Shown here: one piece after another, positions 8,707-17,180 of the stretch
Layout of the letters: each line of letters opens with the position of its first letter
Position numbering within the stretch: position 1 is the first letter of the stretch
Source: Bradyrhizobium sp. WBOS07
GTDB taxonomy: Bacteria > Pseudomonadota > Alphaproteobacteria > Rhizobiales > Xanthobacteraceae
Direction of reading: 5' to 3'
DNA: 64,000 nt
NCBI RefSeq assembly: GCF_024585165.1
Contig: NZ_CP029008.1
Span: 2,604,001 to 2,668,000 of the forward strand
Notes under the pieces: generated by a model
Seen by the model: only the letters and a program-made list of their open reading frames with translations
Told to the model about the DNA's origin: nothing
Database searches by the model: none
Position numbers and translations under genes: made by a program

Positions 8707-9171
8707 TTATGCGGCCCTCGTGTTCTTGCGGTTCAACTTGGCGATGTCGATCTTCTCGGGCTGCTGCGCCTCGTGCGGATGATCGGCCCCGCCGTAGACA
8801 CGCAGGTTGCCCATCTGCACGCGACCGAGCGGGCCACGCGGAATCATGCGCTCGACGGCCTTCTCGAGCACGCGCTCGGGATGCTTGCCTTCGAGGATCT
8901 GGCGCGCGGTGCGCTCCTTGACGTGGCCGACATAGCCGGTGTGCTTGTAGTAGGTCTTCTGCTCGCGCTTGCGACCGGTGAGGACCGCATGCTGCGCGTT
9001 GATGATGATGACGTTGTCGCCGCAATCGACGTGCGGGGTGTAGGTCGGGAGGTGCTTGCCGCGCAGGCGCATGGCGACGATGGTGGCGAGACGGCCGACG
9101 ACCAGACCCTTGGCGTCGATCAGCACCCACTTCTTCGTCACCTCAGCCGGCTTTGCCGAAAAGGTTTTCAT
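8707..9171 (-). CDS. rplM: 50S ribosomal protein L13
   Basis: A 154-residue L13 protein starting [15 protein letters not shown], with [24 protein letters not shown] and the [16 protein letters not shown] signature near the C-terminus. L13 is an early 23S rRNA-binding assembly protein. The open frame extends 13 codons upstream, but the ATG at 9171 with GGAAACTC just upstream matches L13 homologues. A sigma-70-like promoter lies about 57 nt upstream. It is the first gene of the rplM-rpsI operon. Confidence 0.98.
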   Translation of the reverse strand: MKTFSAKPAEVTKKWVLIDAKGLVVGRLATIVAMRLRGKHLPTYTPHVDCGDNVIIINAQHAVLTGRKREQKTYYKHTGYVGHVKERTARQILEGKHPERVLEKAVERMIPRGPLGRVQMGNLRVYGGADHPHEAQQPEKIDIAKLNRKNTRAA

Positions 9172-9227
9172 GTCAGAGTTTCCGTGGACGGGGAGCATCG
9201 GCGCGAACACCGCACCGGACTGCGCGG

Positions 9228-9256
9228 GTTCTAGAGAAGAGACGCGCCACGGTCAA
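9228..9256 (-). promoter_or_regulatory. Sigma-70-type promoter of rplM-rpsI
   Basis: On the minus strand TTGACC and TAGAAC are separated by 17 nt, a near-ideal housekeeping promoter, placed just upstream of rplM. Confidence 0.65.
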
Positions 9257-9328
9257 TGCCAAGCAACGTAAATTACTCGTGCAATATCAATCTCTTATAA
9301 ATATGGTGCCATATTACCTGCAAAAAGC

Positions 9329-9757
9329 TCAAACATTTGGAATGGAATAGGTCGAGGTGACATGGGCGATCGGATCGGGCGAGGTGCCGGACAACAGCTT
9401 GACCTCCCCGACCGCCAGCCGCTTGCCGAGCTTGAGCAGCCGCGCCTCGGCCAGCACGTCTTGGCCAGGCTGGCCCTTTCGCAGGAAGTTGATGTTGAGA
9501 TTGGTGGTCACGGCGAGCCCGACCGGCCCGATCGCGGACAGCAGCACCACGTACATGGCGAAATCGGCCAGCGCCATCAGCGTCGGACCGGACACGGTGC
9601 CGCCGGGCCGCAGCATCCTTTCGCTGTAGCGCTGCCGCAGGAGGCAGGTCTGGCCGTCCGCGCTTTCGATGGTGATGTCGTCGCCACTGAAGGCCTGGGG
9701 AAACTCGAGACGGAGGAACTGCTCGACCTCTGCCACGCTCAATTTCGCTAACGCCAT
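9329..9757 (-). CDS. PaaI-family hotdog thioesterase
   Basis: A 142-residue single hotdog domain. The PaaI/YiiD pattern is visible: RPGGTVSGPTLMALADFAMYV for the nucleotide/CoA and catalytic helix, then NLNINFLRKGQPGQDVLAEARLLKLGKRLAVGE-type strands. It should hydrolyse acyl-CoA or aryl-CoA thioesters. The ATG at 9757 has GGGGAAC five bases upstream; an in-frame GTG four codons earlier is less likely. It is divergent from the enoyl-CoA hydratase gene 85 bp away, which suggests a shared control region and related acyl-CoA metabolism. Confidence 0.85.
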   Translation of the reverse strand: MALAKLSVAEVEQFLRLEFPQAFSGDDITIESADGQTCLLRQRYSERMLRPGGTVSGPTLMALADFAMYVVLLSAIGPVGLAVTTNLNINFLRKGQPGQDVLAEARLLKLGKRLAVGEVKLLSGTSPDPIAHVTSTYSIPNV

Positions 9758-9842
9758 GCTGTTCCCCACACTCGCTTCACTTGTCCTGTTACATTAAGTT
9801 ATCTGCGTCATTCAAATGCAATAATCCAACGGAAACGCTTCG

Positions 9843-10667
9843 ATGTCCGCCCAGGCCGCCCGCGCCCCCTCCCCGCAACCGCCGATCCTGCTGCGCGAAA
9901 GCGCAGGTCCCATCGCGGTCCTGACGCTGAACCGCCCGGCCGCGCGCAACAGCCTGTCGGCCGCGATGATCGCCAGCCTGCATGCGCAGCTCGACGATAT
10001 CCGCGACGACAGGGCCGTCCGCGGCGTCGTGATCGCCGCCACCGGTTCCGCCTTCTCGGCCGGCCACGACATGAAGGAGCTCACCGCGCGCCGCACCGAT
10101 CCCGATCGCGGCCGCGCCTTCTTCGCCGAGATGATGAATGCCTGCAGCGCCATGATGCAGGCCATCGTGCATCTGCCGAAGCCCGTGGTCGCGGCCGTCC
10201 AGGGCATTGCGACCGCGGCCGGCTGCCAGCTGGTTGCCAGCTGCGATCTTGCCATCGCATCGGAGGACGCGAAGTTCGCCACGCCCGGCGTCGATATCGG
10301 CCTGTTCTGCTCGACGCCGATGGTGGCGCTGTCGCGCAACGTCCCGCGCAAGCAGGCCATGGAGATGCTGCTGACGGGCGAGCCTGTCACGGCCGAGCGG
10401 GCCCGCGAGATCGGCCTCGTCAACCGCGTGGTGCCGGCCGGCACCGAACTCGGCGCCGCGATCGAGCTCGCGCAGCAGGTCGCGCTGAAATCCGCCTACA
10501 CCGTCAAGCTCGGCAAGGAGGCATTCTACCGTCAGGCCGAGATGAGCCTTGCGGACGCCTATCGCTATGCGGCAGAGGTGATGACCGAGAACATGATGGC
10601 ACGCGACGCCGAGGAAGGCATCGGCGCCTTCATCGAGAAGCGCACGCCGACATGGCGGGATGAGTAG
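9843..10667 (+). CDS. Enoyl-CoA hydratase/isomerase family protein
   Basis: A 274-residue crotonase-fold protein. The oxyanion-hole segments are FSAGHDMKEL (near residue 72) and GIATAAGCQLVASCDLAIAS (near 122). The first contains the usual GHD, and the C-terminal helices fit the family. Acidic catalytic residues of classical enoyl-CoA hydratases are not clearly seen: the second segment continues AKFATPGVDIGLFCST, as in ECHDC3-like members. The exact reaction is therefore open. It is followed by a palindromic repeat and then the CoA-binding protein gene. Confidence 0.88.
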   Translation: MSAQAARAPSPQPPILLRESAGPIAVLTLNRPAARNSLSAAMIASLHAQLDDIRDDRAVRGVVIAATGSAFSAGHDMKELTARRTDPDRGRAFFAEMMNACSAMMQAIVHLPKPVVAAVQGIATAAGCQLVASCDLAIASEDAKFATPGVDIGLFCSTPMVALSRNVPRKQAMEMLLTGEPVTAERAREIGLVNRVVPAGTELGAAIELAQQVALKSAYTVKLGKEAFYRQAEMSLADAYRYAAEVMTENMMARDAEEGIGAFIEKRTPTWRDE

Positions 10668-10672
10668 AATTC

Positions 10673-10756
10673 GTCATTGCGAGCGAAGCGAAGCAATCCA
10701 GAATCCCTCCGCAGTGACAGACTGGATTGCTTGGTCGCTTCGCTCCTCGCAATGAC
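10673..10756. repeat. Palindromic intergenic repeat (GTCATTGCGAGCG type)
   Basis: An 84-bp imperfect inverted repeat opens GTCATTGCGAGCGAAGCGAA and closes with the complementary TTCGCTCCTCGCAATGAC. The inner arms AAGCAATCCAG and CTGGATTGCTT also pair. This type is widely dispersed between genes in Bradyrhizobium and relatives. The transcript would fold into one long hairpin between the two flanking genes. Confidence 0.85.
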
Positions 10757-10774
10757 AGCAACAAAGAAGATCCG

Positions 10775-11359
10775 ATGAACCACGACTCCTATCCCGACAA
10801 TTACATCCGCGGCATCCTCAACGGCGTGAAGTCGATCGCGATGGTCGGCGCCTCGCCCGTCAACGTGCGACCGAGCTATTTCGCGTTCAAATATCTGGCG
10901 CAGCGCGGCTACGACATGATCCCGATCAATCCGGGCCATGTCGGCAAGGAGCTGCTCGGAAAACCCTTTGTCGCCTCGCTCTCGGACATCGGGCGTCCCA
11001 TCGACATGATCGACATCTTTCGTAGCTCCAGCCACATCATGCCCGTGGTCGAAGAGGCGCTCACGCTCGATCCGCTGCCGAAGGTGATCTGGATGCAGCT
11101 CGGCGCGCGCGACGATGCCGCGGCGGCGAAGGCGGAATCTGTCGGTATCAAGGTGGTGATGAATCGCTGCCCCAAGATCGAATATGGCCGCTTGTCGTCC
11201 GAGATCTCCTGGATGGGCGTGAATTCGCGCACGCTGAGCTCCAAGCGCGCGCCGGCGCCGACGCAAGGCATGCGGCTCTCCCTCAATCGGATGAGCGTCG
11301 GCGGCGGCGACACCGCGGCATCCGATCGGGCCGCCAAGAACAAGAGCGAGCAAAGCTGA
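10775..11359 (+). CDS. CoA-binding domain protein (YccU-like)
   Basis: A 194-residue protein with a CoA_binding_2 Rossmann domain: KSIAMVGASPVNVRPSYFAF (residues about 20-39), YDMIPINPGHVGKELLGKP, DMIDIFRSS and WMQLGARDDAAAAKAES, then NRCPKIEY. The family resembles the CoA-binding half of succinyl-CoA ligases but stands alone; its role is unknown. A C-terminal tail of about 40 residues rich in Ser, Arg and Ala is unusual for YccU. The ATG at 10775 follows AAGAAGA and is preferred over the frame opening inside the repeat. Near metY, but 138 bp separate them. Confidence 0.85.
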   Translation: MNHDSYPDNYIRGILNGVKSIAMVGASPVNVRPSYFAFKYLAQRGYDMIPINPGHVGKELLGKPFVASLSDIGRPIDMIDIFRSSSHIMPVVEEALTLDPLPKVIWMQLGARDDAAAAKAESVGIKVVMNRCPKIEYGRLSSEISWMGVNSRTLSSKRAPAPTQGMRLSLNRMSVGGGDTAASDRAAKNKSEQS

Positions 11360-11424
11360 CGCAATCGCGAAGGATTCGTTTCGCGAACGAGGCAATGCGT
11401 AGCAAGATCATTCCGAACTGACGT

Positions 11425-11450
11425 GGCGCCTTGACGGCGAGCACGGCGCC
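11425..11450 (+). other. Hairpin in the metY leader
   Basis: GGCGCC recurs 14 nt later and pairs with itself, giving a 6-bp stem about 48 nt before the metY start. I could not match the leader to the SAM-II riboswitch consensus that often precedes methionine genes in alphaproteobacteria. Function unassigned. Confidence 0.3.
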
Positions 11451-11497
11451 CATCAGCATGCCGCGCGATTTCAGGCCACAAGAACAGGACGCCCTCA

Positions 11498-12778
11498 ATG
11501 AGCGATCGCCTTCCGGGATTTTCAACTCTCGCCGTGCATGCCGGTGCACAGCCCGACCCCACCACCGGCGCGCGCGCGACCCCGATTTATCAAACCACCT
11601 CGTTCGTCTTCAACGACGCCGACCACGCCGCCTCGCTGTTCGGCCTGCAGGCCTTCGGCAACATCTATACCCGCATCGGCAATCCCACCAACGCCGTGCT
11701 TGAAGAGCGTGTCGCCGCGCTCGAAGGCGGCACGGCCGCGCTTGCGGTGGCCTCGGGCCATGCCGCGCAAGTCGTGGTGCTGCAACAATTGCTGCAGCCC
11801 GGCGACGAGTTCATCGCCGCGCGAAAGCTCTACGGCGGCTCGATCAACCAGTTCACGCACGCCTTCAAGAGCTTCGGCTGGAACGTGGTGTGGGCCGATC
11901 CGGACGACATCGCGAGCTTCGAGCGCGCGGTGACGCCGCGCACCAAGGCGATCTTCATCGAATCCATCGCCAATCCCGCCGGCAGCATCACCGACATCGA
12001 GGCGATCTCGACGGTGGCGCGCAAGGCGGGCGTGCCGCTGATCGTCGACAACACGCTGGCTTCACCCTACCTGATCCGCCCGATCGACCACGGCGCCGAC
12101 ATCGTCGTGCACTCGCTGACGAAATTCCTGGGCGGTCACGGCAATTCGCTCGGTGGCATCATCGTCGACGCCGGCACCTTCGACTGGTCCACGGGGGGCA
12201 AATATCCGATGCTGTCGGAGCCGCGCCCCGAATATCACGGCATCCGCCTGCAGGAGACCTTCGGCAATTTCGCCTTCGCGATCGCCTGCCGCGTGCTCGG
12301 CCTGCGCGATCTCGGCCCCGCGCTCTCGCCCTTCAATGCCTTCATGATCCTGACCGGCATCGAGACCCTGCCGCTGCGCATGCAGAAGCACTGCGACAAT
12401 GCCAAAGCGGTCGCCGAATTCCTCGCGGGACATCCGGCTGTGGCCTCGGTCAATTATGCGGGTCTGCCGAGCGACAAGTACCACCGGCTCGCCCGCAAAT
12501 ACGCGCCGAAAGGCGCAGGCGCCGTGTTCACCTTCAGCCTGAAGGGCGGCTATGACGCCGGCGTCAACCTGGTGTCGAAGCTGCAGCTGTTCTCGCACCT
12601 CGCCAATGTCGGCGACACCCGCTCGCTGGTGATCCACCCCGCCTCGACCACGCACAGCCAGCTTGACGACGCCGCCAAGACCAAGTCCGGCGCCGGCCCC
12701 GACGTGGTGCGGCTCTCGGTCGGCATCGAAGACAAGGAAGACCTGATCGCGGATCTGGAGCAGGCGCTGGGGGCGTAG
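11498..12778 (+). CDS. metY: O-acetylhomoserine sulfhydrylase (aminocarboxypropyltransferase)
   Basis: A 426-residue PLP enzyme of the Cys/Met metabolism family. It forms homocysteine (or an analogue) from O-acetylhomoserine and sulfide. Visible features are the N-terminal TLAVHAGAQPDPTTGARATP, the RIGNPTNAVLEERVA segment, LIVDNTLASPYL, and the Schiff-base lysine in VHSLTKFLGGHGNS. The length of about 425 and the substrate-loop pattern fit MetY rather than cystathionine gamma-synthase, which is usually 380-400. It is monocistronic, with a GC hairpin after the stop. The cellular role is methionine synthesis by direct sulfhydrylation. Confidence 0.93.
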   Translation: MSDRLPGFSTLAVHAGAQPDPTTGARATPIYQTTSFVFNDADHAASLFGLQAFGNIYTRIGNPTNAVLEERVAALEGGTAALAVASGHAAQVVVLQQLLQPGDEFIAARKLYGGSINQFTHAFKSFGWNVVWADPDDIASFERAVTPRTKAIFIESIANPAGSITDIEAISTVARKAGVPLIVDNTLASPYLIRPIDHGADIVVHSLTKFLGGHGNSLGGIIVDAGTFDWSTGGKYPMLSEPRPEYHGIRLQETFGNFAFAIACRVLGLRDLGPALSPFNAFMILTGIETLPLRMQKHCDNAKAVAEFLAGHPAVASVNYAGLPSDKYHRLARKYAPKGAGAVFTFSLKGGYDAGVNLVSKLQLFSHLANVGDTRSLVIHPASTTHSQLDDAAKTKSGAGPDVVRLSVGIEDKEDLIADLEQALGA

Positions 12779-12787
12779 TCGCTGGCG

Positions 12788-12822
12788 TTCCGGGGCGCGC
12801 GAAGCGCGCGCCCCGGAGTGAC
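12788..12822. repeat. GC-rich hairpin after metY (partial palindromic repeat)
   Basis: CCGGGGCGCGC-GAA-GCGCGCGCCCCGG forms an 11-bp or longer stem just after the metY stop. It resembles one arm of the 52461-52555 repeat and may act as a transcription stop or RNA-stabilising end; there is no T-tract. Confidence 0.5.
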
Positions 12823-12914
12823 GGCGGCCGTTTCGGCCACCGTCAGTTAACAGTCGTTAACCATATCTGCCGCATATATCGCCTTTGGATCACTCCTTTG
12901 ATTCGGAGCCGACG

Positions 12915-13250
12915 ATGCTGCGCTGGACGGTACCTGCTCTTGCGGCGATGCTGACGGTTTCAGGCGCGCTTGCCGCCGACTTGCCAGCCAATCCGAAGCG
13001 GCGGGCCGCCGCGCCGCCGCCGCAGGTCTATGTCGAGACCGATCCAGATGCACTGATCTCGCCGGCCTATGGCATCGGCAGCTACATCCGCAACCTGCCG
13101 GGCACCCCGCTCCTGCCCGGCTCCCACACGCTGCCCGGCTATTACGGCCGCCCCTGGAGTTACGATTATCAGGGCGCGTATTATGGCGGGAAGCAGGTCG
13201 ACTATTTCTGGCGCCTGCCCTATGCGTGCGGCGTGTACGGCTATTGCTGA
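12915..13250 (+). CDS. Small secreted protein rich in Gly, Pro and Tyr, unknown function
   Basis: The 111-residue product has a clear Sec signal peptide ending ALAADLPAN (cut after about residue 20), a cleavage region like that of the rhizobial porins, then a basic Pro/Ala linker (KRRAAAPPPQ) and a Tyr/Gly/Pro-rich body (LPGYYGRPWSYDYQGAYYG) with two cysteines near the C-terminus (YACGVYGYC). This composition suggests an exported envelope protein. No enzyme motif is seen. The ATG at 12915 is preferred because it places the signal peptide at the N-terminus. Confidence 0.7.
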   Translation: MLRWTVPALAAMLTVSGALAADLPANPKRRAAAPPPQVYVETDPDALISPAYGIGSYIRNLPGTPLLPGSHTLPGYYGRPWSYDYQGAYYGGKQVDYFWRLPYACGVYGYC

Positions 13251-13267
13251 TCAGCCGGCCGATGTGA

Positions 13268-14350
13268 TCAGCCGGCCTGACCGAGCGGAACCGCGCGCGG
13301 CTGCGCGTGGCTCTGCTGGCGCGAGGCGAGCCGTTCCACCTGCATCACCGCAAGCGTGAGCACTGCGATCGCGACCGCCTGGTGCGACAGCGCAAGGTCG
13401 ATCGGCACCTGGTTGAGCAGCGTGAGAATGCCGAGCACCGCCTGCACGCTCACCGCGGCGAGCAGCCACAGTGCACCGCTGGCGGCCGCCCCTGCGCGCG
13501 AGCGCACGGCGTCGATGGCGTGCAGCAACGCCAGCACGAACAGCGCGTAAGCGGTCATGCGGTGCTCGAACTGCACCGTCAGGACATTGTCGAACATGTT
13601 GCGCCACCACGGCGTCTCGAACCACAGCCGCTCGGCCGAGGGAATGAACGCGCCGTCGATCTGCGGCCAGGTGTTGTAGGCGCGCCCGGCGCGCAAGCCT
13701 GCGACCAGCGCCCCGAAATAGATCTGCACCAAGGTCACGGCCAGCAGCAGCACGCTCGTGAACCGCAGCCGCGCCGGTGCTGCAATCTGCGGACGCTCCT
13801 CGAGCCGCCGCACCGTCCAGACGATGCCTGCGAAGATCAGCAGCGCGAGCAGCAGATGCGTCGCCAGCCGATATTGCGACACCTCGGTGCGGCCCGCCAG
13901 GCCCGAGGCGACCATCCACCAGCCCACCGCGCCCTGGAGCCCGCCGAGCGCGAACAGCAGCCACAGCCGGCGCTTCAACTCACCGGACAGACCGCCGCGC
14001 CACAGGAAGAACAAGAACGGCAACAGATAGGCGACGCCGATGAAGCGGCCGAGCAAGCGGTGGCTCCACTCCCACCAGAAGATCTCCTTGAACTCGGACA
14101 GGCTCATGCCGGCATTGAGCTCGCGATATTGCGGGATTTTCTTGTAGGCCTCGAACGCCTCGATCCACTGCGCCTCCGACAGCGGCGGCACGCTGCCGGT
14201 GACCGGCTTCCACTCGACGATCGACAGGCCGGATTCCGTCAGCCGGGTCGCACCGCCCACCAGCACCATCAACGCAATCAGCGCGGCGACGGAGATCAGC
14301 CACCAGCGCACGGCGCGATGCGGATTGTCTGGAACGGAATTCGTCGTCAT
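13268..14350 (-). CDS. ctaA: Heme A synthase (COX15/CtaA)
   Basis: A 360-residue protein with eight predicted membrane helices. It oxidises the C8 methyl group of heme O to formyl, giving heme A for the aa3-type cytochrome oxidase. Family motifs include [21 protein letters not shown] near the N-terminus, the [17 protein letters not shown] segment containing a heme-ligating His, [13 protein letters not shown], and [11 protein letters not shown] in the second half. No CtaB or CtaG gene is adjacent here. It is convergent with the secreted-protein gene (17-bp gap) and divergent from the DUF2842 gene. Confidence 0.95.
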   Translation of the reverse strand: MTTNSVPDNPHRAVRWWLISVAALIALMVLVGGATRLTESGLSIVEWKPVTGSVPPLSEAQWIEAFEAYKKIPQYRELNAGMSLSEFKEIFWWEWSHRLLGRFIGVAYLLPFLFFLWRGGLSGELKRRLWLLFALGGLQGAVGWWMVASGLAGRTEVSQYRLATHLLLALLIFAGIVWTVRRLEERPQIAAPARLRFTSVLLLAVTLVQIYFGALVAGLRAGRAYNTWPQIDGAFIPSAERLWFETPWWRNMFDNVLTVQFEHRMTAYALFVLALLHAIDAVRSRAGAAASGALWLLAAVSVQAVLGILTLLNQVPIDLALSHQAVAIAVLTLAVMQVERLASRQQSHAQPRAVPLGQAG

Positions 14351-14446
14351 GTCAGGGGTTGAAACCAGGGCTTGAACCGGACTGCGTGCCCCTTATAGTC
14401 CCCCGCTCCCGCAGCGCAAGTTACGCGACAACGGCAAGCTCACGTC

Positions 14447-14668
14447 ATGACGATCCGCACCCGTAAGTTCCTCGGCGCCATCCTGCTCCTGGTGCTGGCC
14501 ACGGTCTGGGCCCTGCTCGGCATGGCCGCGGCACAGATGCCGTGGATCGCCGAGTCCGGCTGGCGGCAGGCGATCTACTACGTGGTCGTCGGGATCGGCT
14601 GGGTGCTGCCGGCGATGCCGATCGTGAGCTGGATGCAGCGTCCCGACCGCGTCAAGTCTGGCCGGTAG
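14447..14668 (+). CDS. DUF2842 family small membrane protein
   Basis: A 73-residue protein with a basic N-terminus (MTIRTRKF), two membrane helices (residues about 8-28 and 42-62), a WRQAIYYVVVGIGWVLPAMP core typical of DUF2842 in alphaproteobacteria, and a basic tail. Function unknown. The coding region overlaps the stop end of the convergent deacetylase gene by 17 bp. It stands divergent from ctaA with 96 bp between them. Confidence 0.85.
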   Translation: MTIRTRKFLGAILLLVLATVWALLGMAAAQMPWIAESGWRQAIYYVVVGIGWVLPAMPIVSWMQRPDRVKSGR

Positions 14669-15719
14669 CGCTGCCGGTCGGTTTCACCGGCGCAAAGGCA
14701 ACGCCCGACACCAACACGCGCAACATGCGCAGCGAGTCCACACGGCCGTCCCAGGCGATCCGCGGCAGCGCGCGCAAATTGGTCCGGCCCTCCGCATCCA
14801 CGATGCCCGGGATGGTCGACACCGCGCTGACGAAGCCGGCCTCCTCCGCCATGACGACATGACTGCGCCGGAACGAGGCGCGATCACCGAACGGAAAGGC
14901 GAAATGCCCGACCTCGCGGCCGAAGGCCGCTTCCGCAACGGCCTTGCCCATCGTCATCTCCCGCAGCGCCGCACCGTCCTTCATGTTGGCGAGAACGGGA
15001 TAGTTCACGGTCGCGCTGCCGATCGTGACGAGCGGATCGGCTGCGAGCTTCGCCAGATCCTCCCAATCCATCGACGCCTCGCGCGAGAGCGCGGCAAGAT
15101 CTATCCGGTAGCGCGTGCAGAGATCGGCGATCGCCGCCGCCAGATCCGCCGGCGGCAGCGAGCGCAACCAGCTCTCGATATGCGAGAACAGCGCCTGCTT
15201 CTCGGCGGGATCGGTGACGACGAAACGCTGCTCCTTCTCGCCCATCATCAGGCTGATGCGGCTCTCGCGCGCGATCACCTGTTCGAGCCCGAGCCACCAG
15301 GCCTGTCCGACGCCGTCGGGAAACGCGGTCGGCACGTAGACCGTGAAGGGCACCGCGTGATGTGCCAGCACCGGGTAGGCAAATTCGATGAGGTCCTTGG
15401 GCGCGCCGTCGAAGGTGAGCGCCACGAAGCGCCGCGGCTCCGGCAACGTCACCGCGCGCCGGCAGACCTCGTCCATGCCGATAAAATCGTAACCCCAGCG
15501 CTTCAGCGCGCCAATGGCGCGATCGAGAAATTGCGGCGTGATCTCGTGCGCGCGCAGCGGCTGAAACCCGCCGCGCCGCCGCGGCCGCACCCGTTCAAAG
15601 CGCAGGATGGCGCCGGCACCGCGGCTGCCCAGCGCGGCCCGGCCCGTGAACCAGGCCAGCTCGAGGCGCAGCCGTTCCAACCATCTGCCGTCGGAGGCCA
15701 ATATCCCCACCCTTGGCAC
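14652..15719 (-). CDS. Polysaccharide deacetylase family protein (NodB fold, carbohydrate esterase 4-like)
   Basis: A protein of about 350 residues. The deacetylase barrel starts near residue 100 with FVALTFDGAPKDLIEF; the usual TFDD metal/catalytic motif reads TFDG here, so the second Asp is missing. Later segments include HFAFPFGDRASF, the conserved P-x-G motif, and EEAGFVSAVST. The start is uncertain: GTG 15719, an in-frame GTG three codons on, and TTG 15701 are possible. Neighbouring EPS genes suggest action on surface polysaccharide. The 33-bp palindrome lies immediately upstream. Confidence 0.8.
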   Translation of the reverse strand: MPRVGILASDGRWLERLRLELAWFTGRAALGSRGAGAILRFERVRPRRRGGFQPLRAHEITPQFLDRAIGALKRWGYDFIGMDEVCRRAVTLPEPRRFVALTFDGAPKDLIEFAYPVLAHHAVPFTVYVPTAFPDGVGQAWWLGLEQVIARESRISLMMGEKEQRFVVTDPAEKQALFSHIESWLRSLPPADLAAAIADLCTRYRIDLAALSREASMDWEDLAKLAADPLVTIGSATVNYPVLANMKDGAALREMTMGKAVAEAAFGREVGHFAFPFGDRASFRRSHVVMAEEAGFVSAVSTIPGIVDAEGRTNLRALPRIAWDGRVDSLRMLRVLVSGVAFAPVKPTGSATGQT

Positions 15720-15720
15720 C

Positions 15721-15791
15721 AGGGTAAGGACAGGGGGAGCGGGAACGGGCGCCCTCGAGGCGCCCGTTCCCGCTCCCCCTGTCCTTACCCT
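15721..15791. repeat. Perfect 33-bp inverted repeat with 5-nt loop
   Basis: Positions 15721-15753 and 15759-15791 are exact reverse complements around the loop CTCGA. The arms are GC-rich (AGGGGGAGCGGGAACGGGCG within each). It sits between two divergent genes, starting two bases upstream of the GTG start of the deacetylase gene. Confidence 0.9.
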
Positions 15792-15866
15792 TTGTTGACC
15801 TTTCTTTGCAAAGGTCGGCCACAGGCCGATTGACGTCTATCTCTGATTTCTCGACAGGTTTCGCGA

Positions 15867-17048
15867 ATGACCATGGCTGCGGCGATGCAAAGCCGGACGG
15901 CAGAAGCGCCAGCGCGGTCGAAAGCGAGCCGTATCGCGCAGGTCGACATCGTCACCGATCTCGACGCCGCCGAAGCGGTCTGGCGCAGCTTCGAGGAGCC
16001 CGGCCACCTCTTCACGCCTTATCAGCGCTTCGATCTGCTGAGCCCCTGGCAGCGGCTAGTCGGCACGCATGAGGGCGCGCGCCCGTTCGTGGTGATCGCC
16101 CATGACGCCGATCGCAATCCGCTGCTGCTGCTGCCGCTCTCGCTGCGCCACAGCCACGGCGTGCGCACGGCCAGCTTCATGGGCGGCAAGCATACGACCT
16201 TCAACATGGGCCTGTGGGACGCCGCCTGCGCCGCGCAGACCAATGCCGCCGATCTCGAGGCGCTGATGATGCCGCTGCGCCAGCACATCGACGTGCTCGC
16301 GCTGACGCAGCAACCGCTGCACTGGCACGACCAGCCGAACCCGTTCGCGCTGCTGCCGCGACAGAGCGCCATCAACGGCTGTCCGCGGCTGGTGATGGAG
16401 CCGGGCGGGCCGCCGGCATCGCGGATCAGCAATTCGCTTCGCCGCCGTCTCAAGAGCAAAGAAAAGAAGCTCCAGGCGCTCGCCGGCTATCGCTACCACC
16501 TGGCCACCACCGACGCCGACATTATCCGCCTGCTCGACTGGTTCTTTCGCGTCAAGCCGGTACGGATGGCGGAGCAGAAGCTCCCGAACGTCTTTGCCGA
16601 GCCCGGCGTCGAACAATTCGTCCGCAGTGCCTGCCTTGCGCCGCGCGGCGAAGGCCGGGTCATCGACATCCATGCGCTCGAATGCGACGACGAGGTGATC
16701 GCGATCTTCGCCGGCGTCGCCGATGGCGAGCGCTTCTCGATGATGTTCAACACCTACACGATGTCCGAGCACGCCCGCTACAGTCCCGGCCTGATCCTGA
16801 TGCGCTACATCATCGACCGCTACGGCGAGCGCGGATGCCGCTCGCTCGACCTCGGCATCGGCACGGACGAGTACAAGCGGATGTTCTGCAAGGACGACGA
16901 AGACATCTTCGACAGCTTCGTCCCGCTGACCTCGCGCGGAACACTCGCCGCGATGGCGATGTCGTCGCTAAGCCGCGGCAAGCGGCTGGTGAAGCAGAAC
17001 CAGATGCTGTTCGACCTGGCCCGCCGGCTGCGGCAGGCCTTCGGGTGA
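15867..17048 (+). CDS. GNAT-fold acyltransferase, CelD/BcsL (FemAB-like) family
   Basis: The 393-residue product matches the Acetyltransf_6 (CelD/BcsL) pattern: an N-terminal region with PYQRFDLLSPWQRL and FVVIAHDADRNPLLLLPLSL, and a C-terminal GNAT half with RFSMMFNTYT and ARYSPGLILMRYIIDR, then LDLGIGTDEYKRMF. Such proteins are found in cellulose and exopolysaccharide loci and are proposed to acylate the polymer. The ATG at 15867 is followed by a second in-frame ATG two codons on. It is divergent from the deacetylase, and the opposed acylation and deacetylation activities would make a plausible modification pair. Confidence 0.85.
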   Translation: MTMAAAMQSRTAEAPARSKASRIAQVDIVTDLDAAEAVWRSFEEPGHLFTPYQRFDLLSPWQRLVGTHEGARPFVVIAHDADRNPLLLLPLSLRHSHGVRTASFMGGKHTTFNMGLWDAACAAQTNAADLEALMMPLRQHIDVLALTQQPLHWHDQPNPFALLPRQSAINGCPRLVMEPGGPPASRISNSLRRRLKSKEKKLQALAGYRYHLATTDADIIRLLDWFFRVKPVRMAEQKLPNVFAEPGVEQFVRSACLAPRGEGRVIDIHALECDDEVIAIFAGVADGERFSMMFNTYTMSEHARYSPGLILMRYIIDRYGERGCRSLDLGIGTDEYKRMFCKDDEDIFDSFVPLTSRGTLAAMAMSSLSRGKRLVKQNQMLFDLARRLRQAFG

Positions 17049-17067
17049 AACTTCGCCGCAAAGAATT

Positions 17068-17157
17068 GTAGGGTGGGCAAAGCGAAGCGTGCCCACGTCC
17101 TGTTACTGCATTGGACAGGTGGTGGGCACGGCGCAAATGCGCCTTTGCCCACCCTAC
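17068..17157. repeat. Palindromic intergenic repeat (GTAGGGTGGGC type), copy 1
   Basis: The 90-bp element opens GTAGGGTGGGCAAAGC and closes GCCTTTGCCCACCCTAC, with inner GTGCCCAC/GTGGGCAC arms. It lies between convergent genes. A second copy is at 25745-25833. Confidence 0.85.
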
Positions 17158-17180
17158 GATTCTGCGTGTGCGGAGAGCAC

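Noticed and set aside
11360..11497. SAM-II riboswitch upstream of metY
   Set aside because: The conserved GAUUU, UUAAA and GCUAAA segments are not found in the right order. Only an unassigned hairpin was kept.
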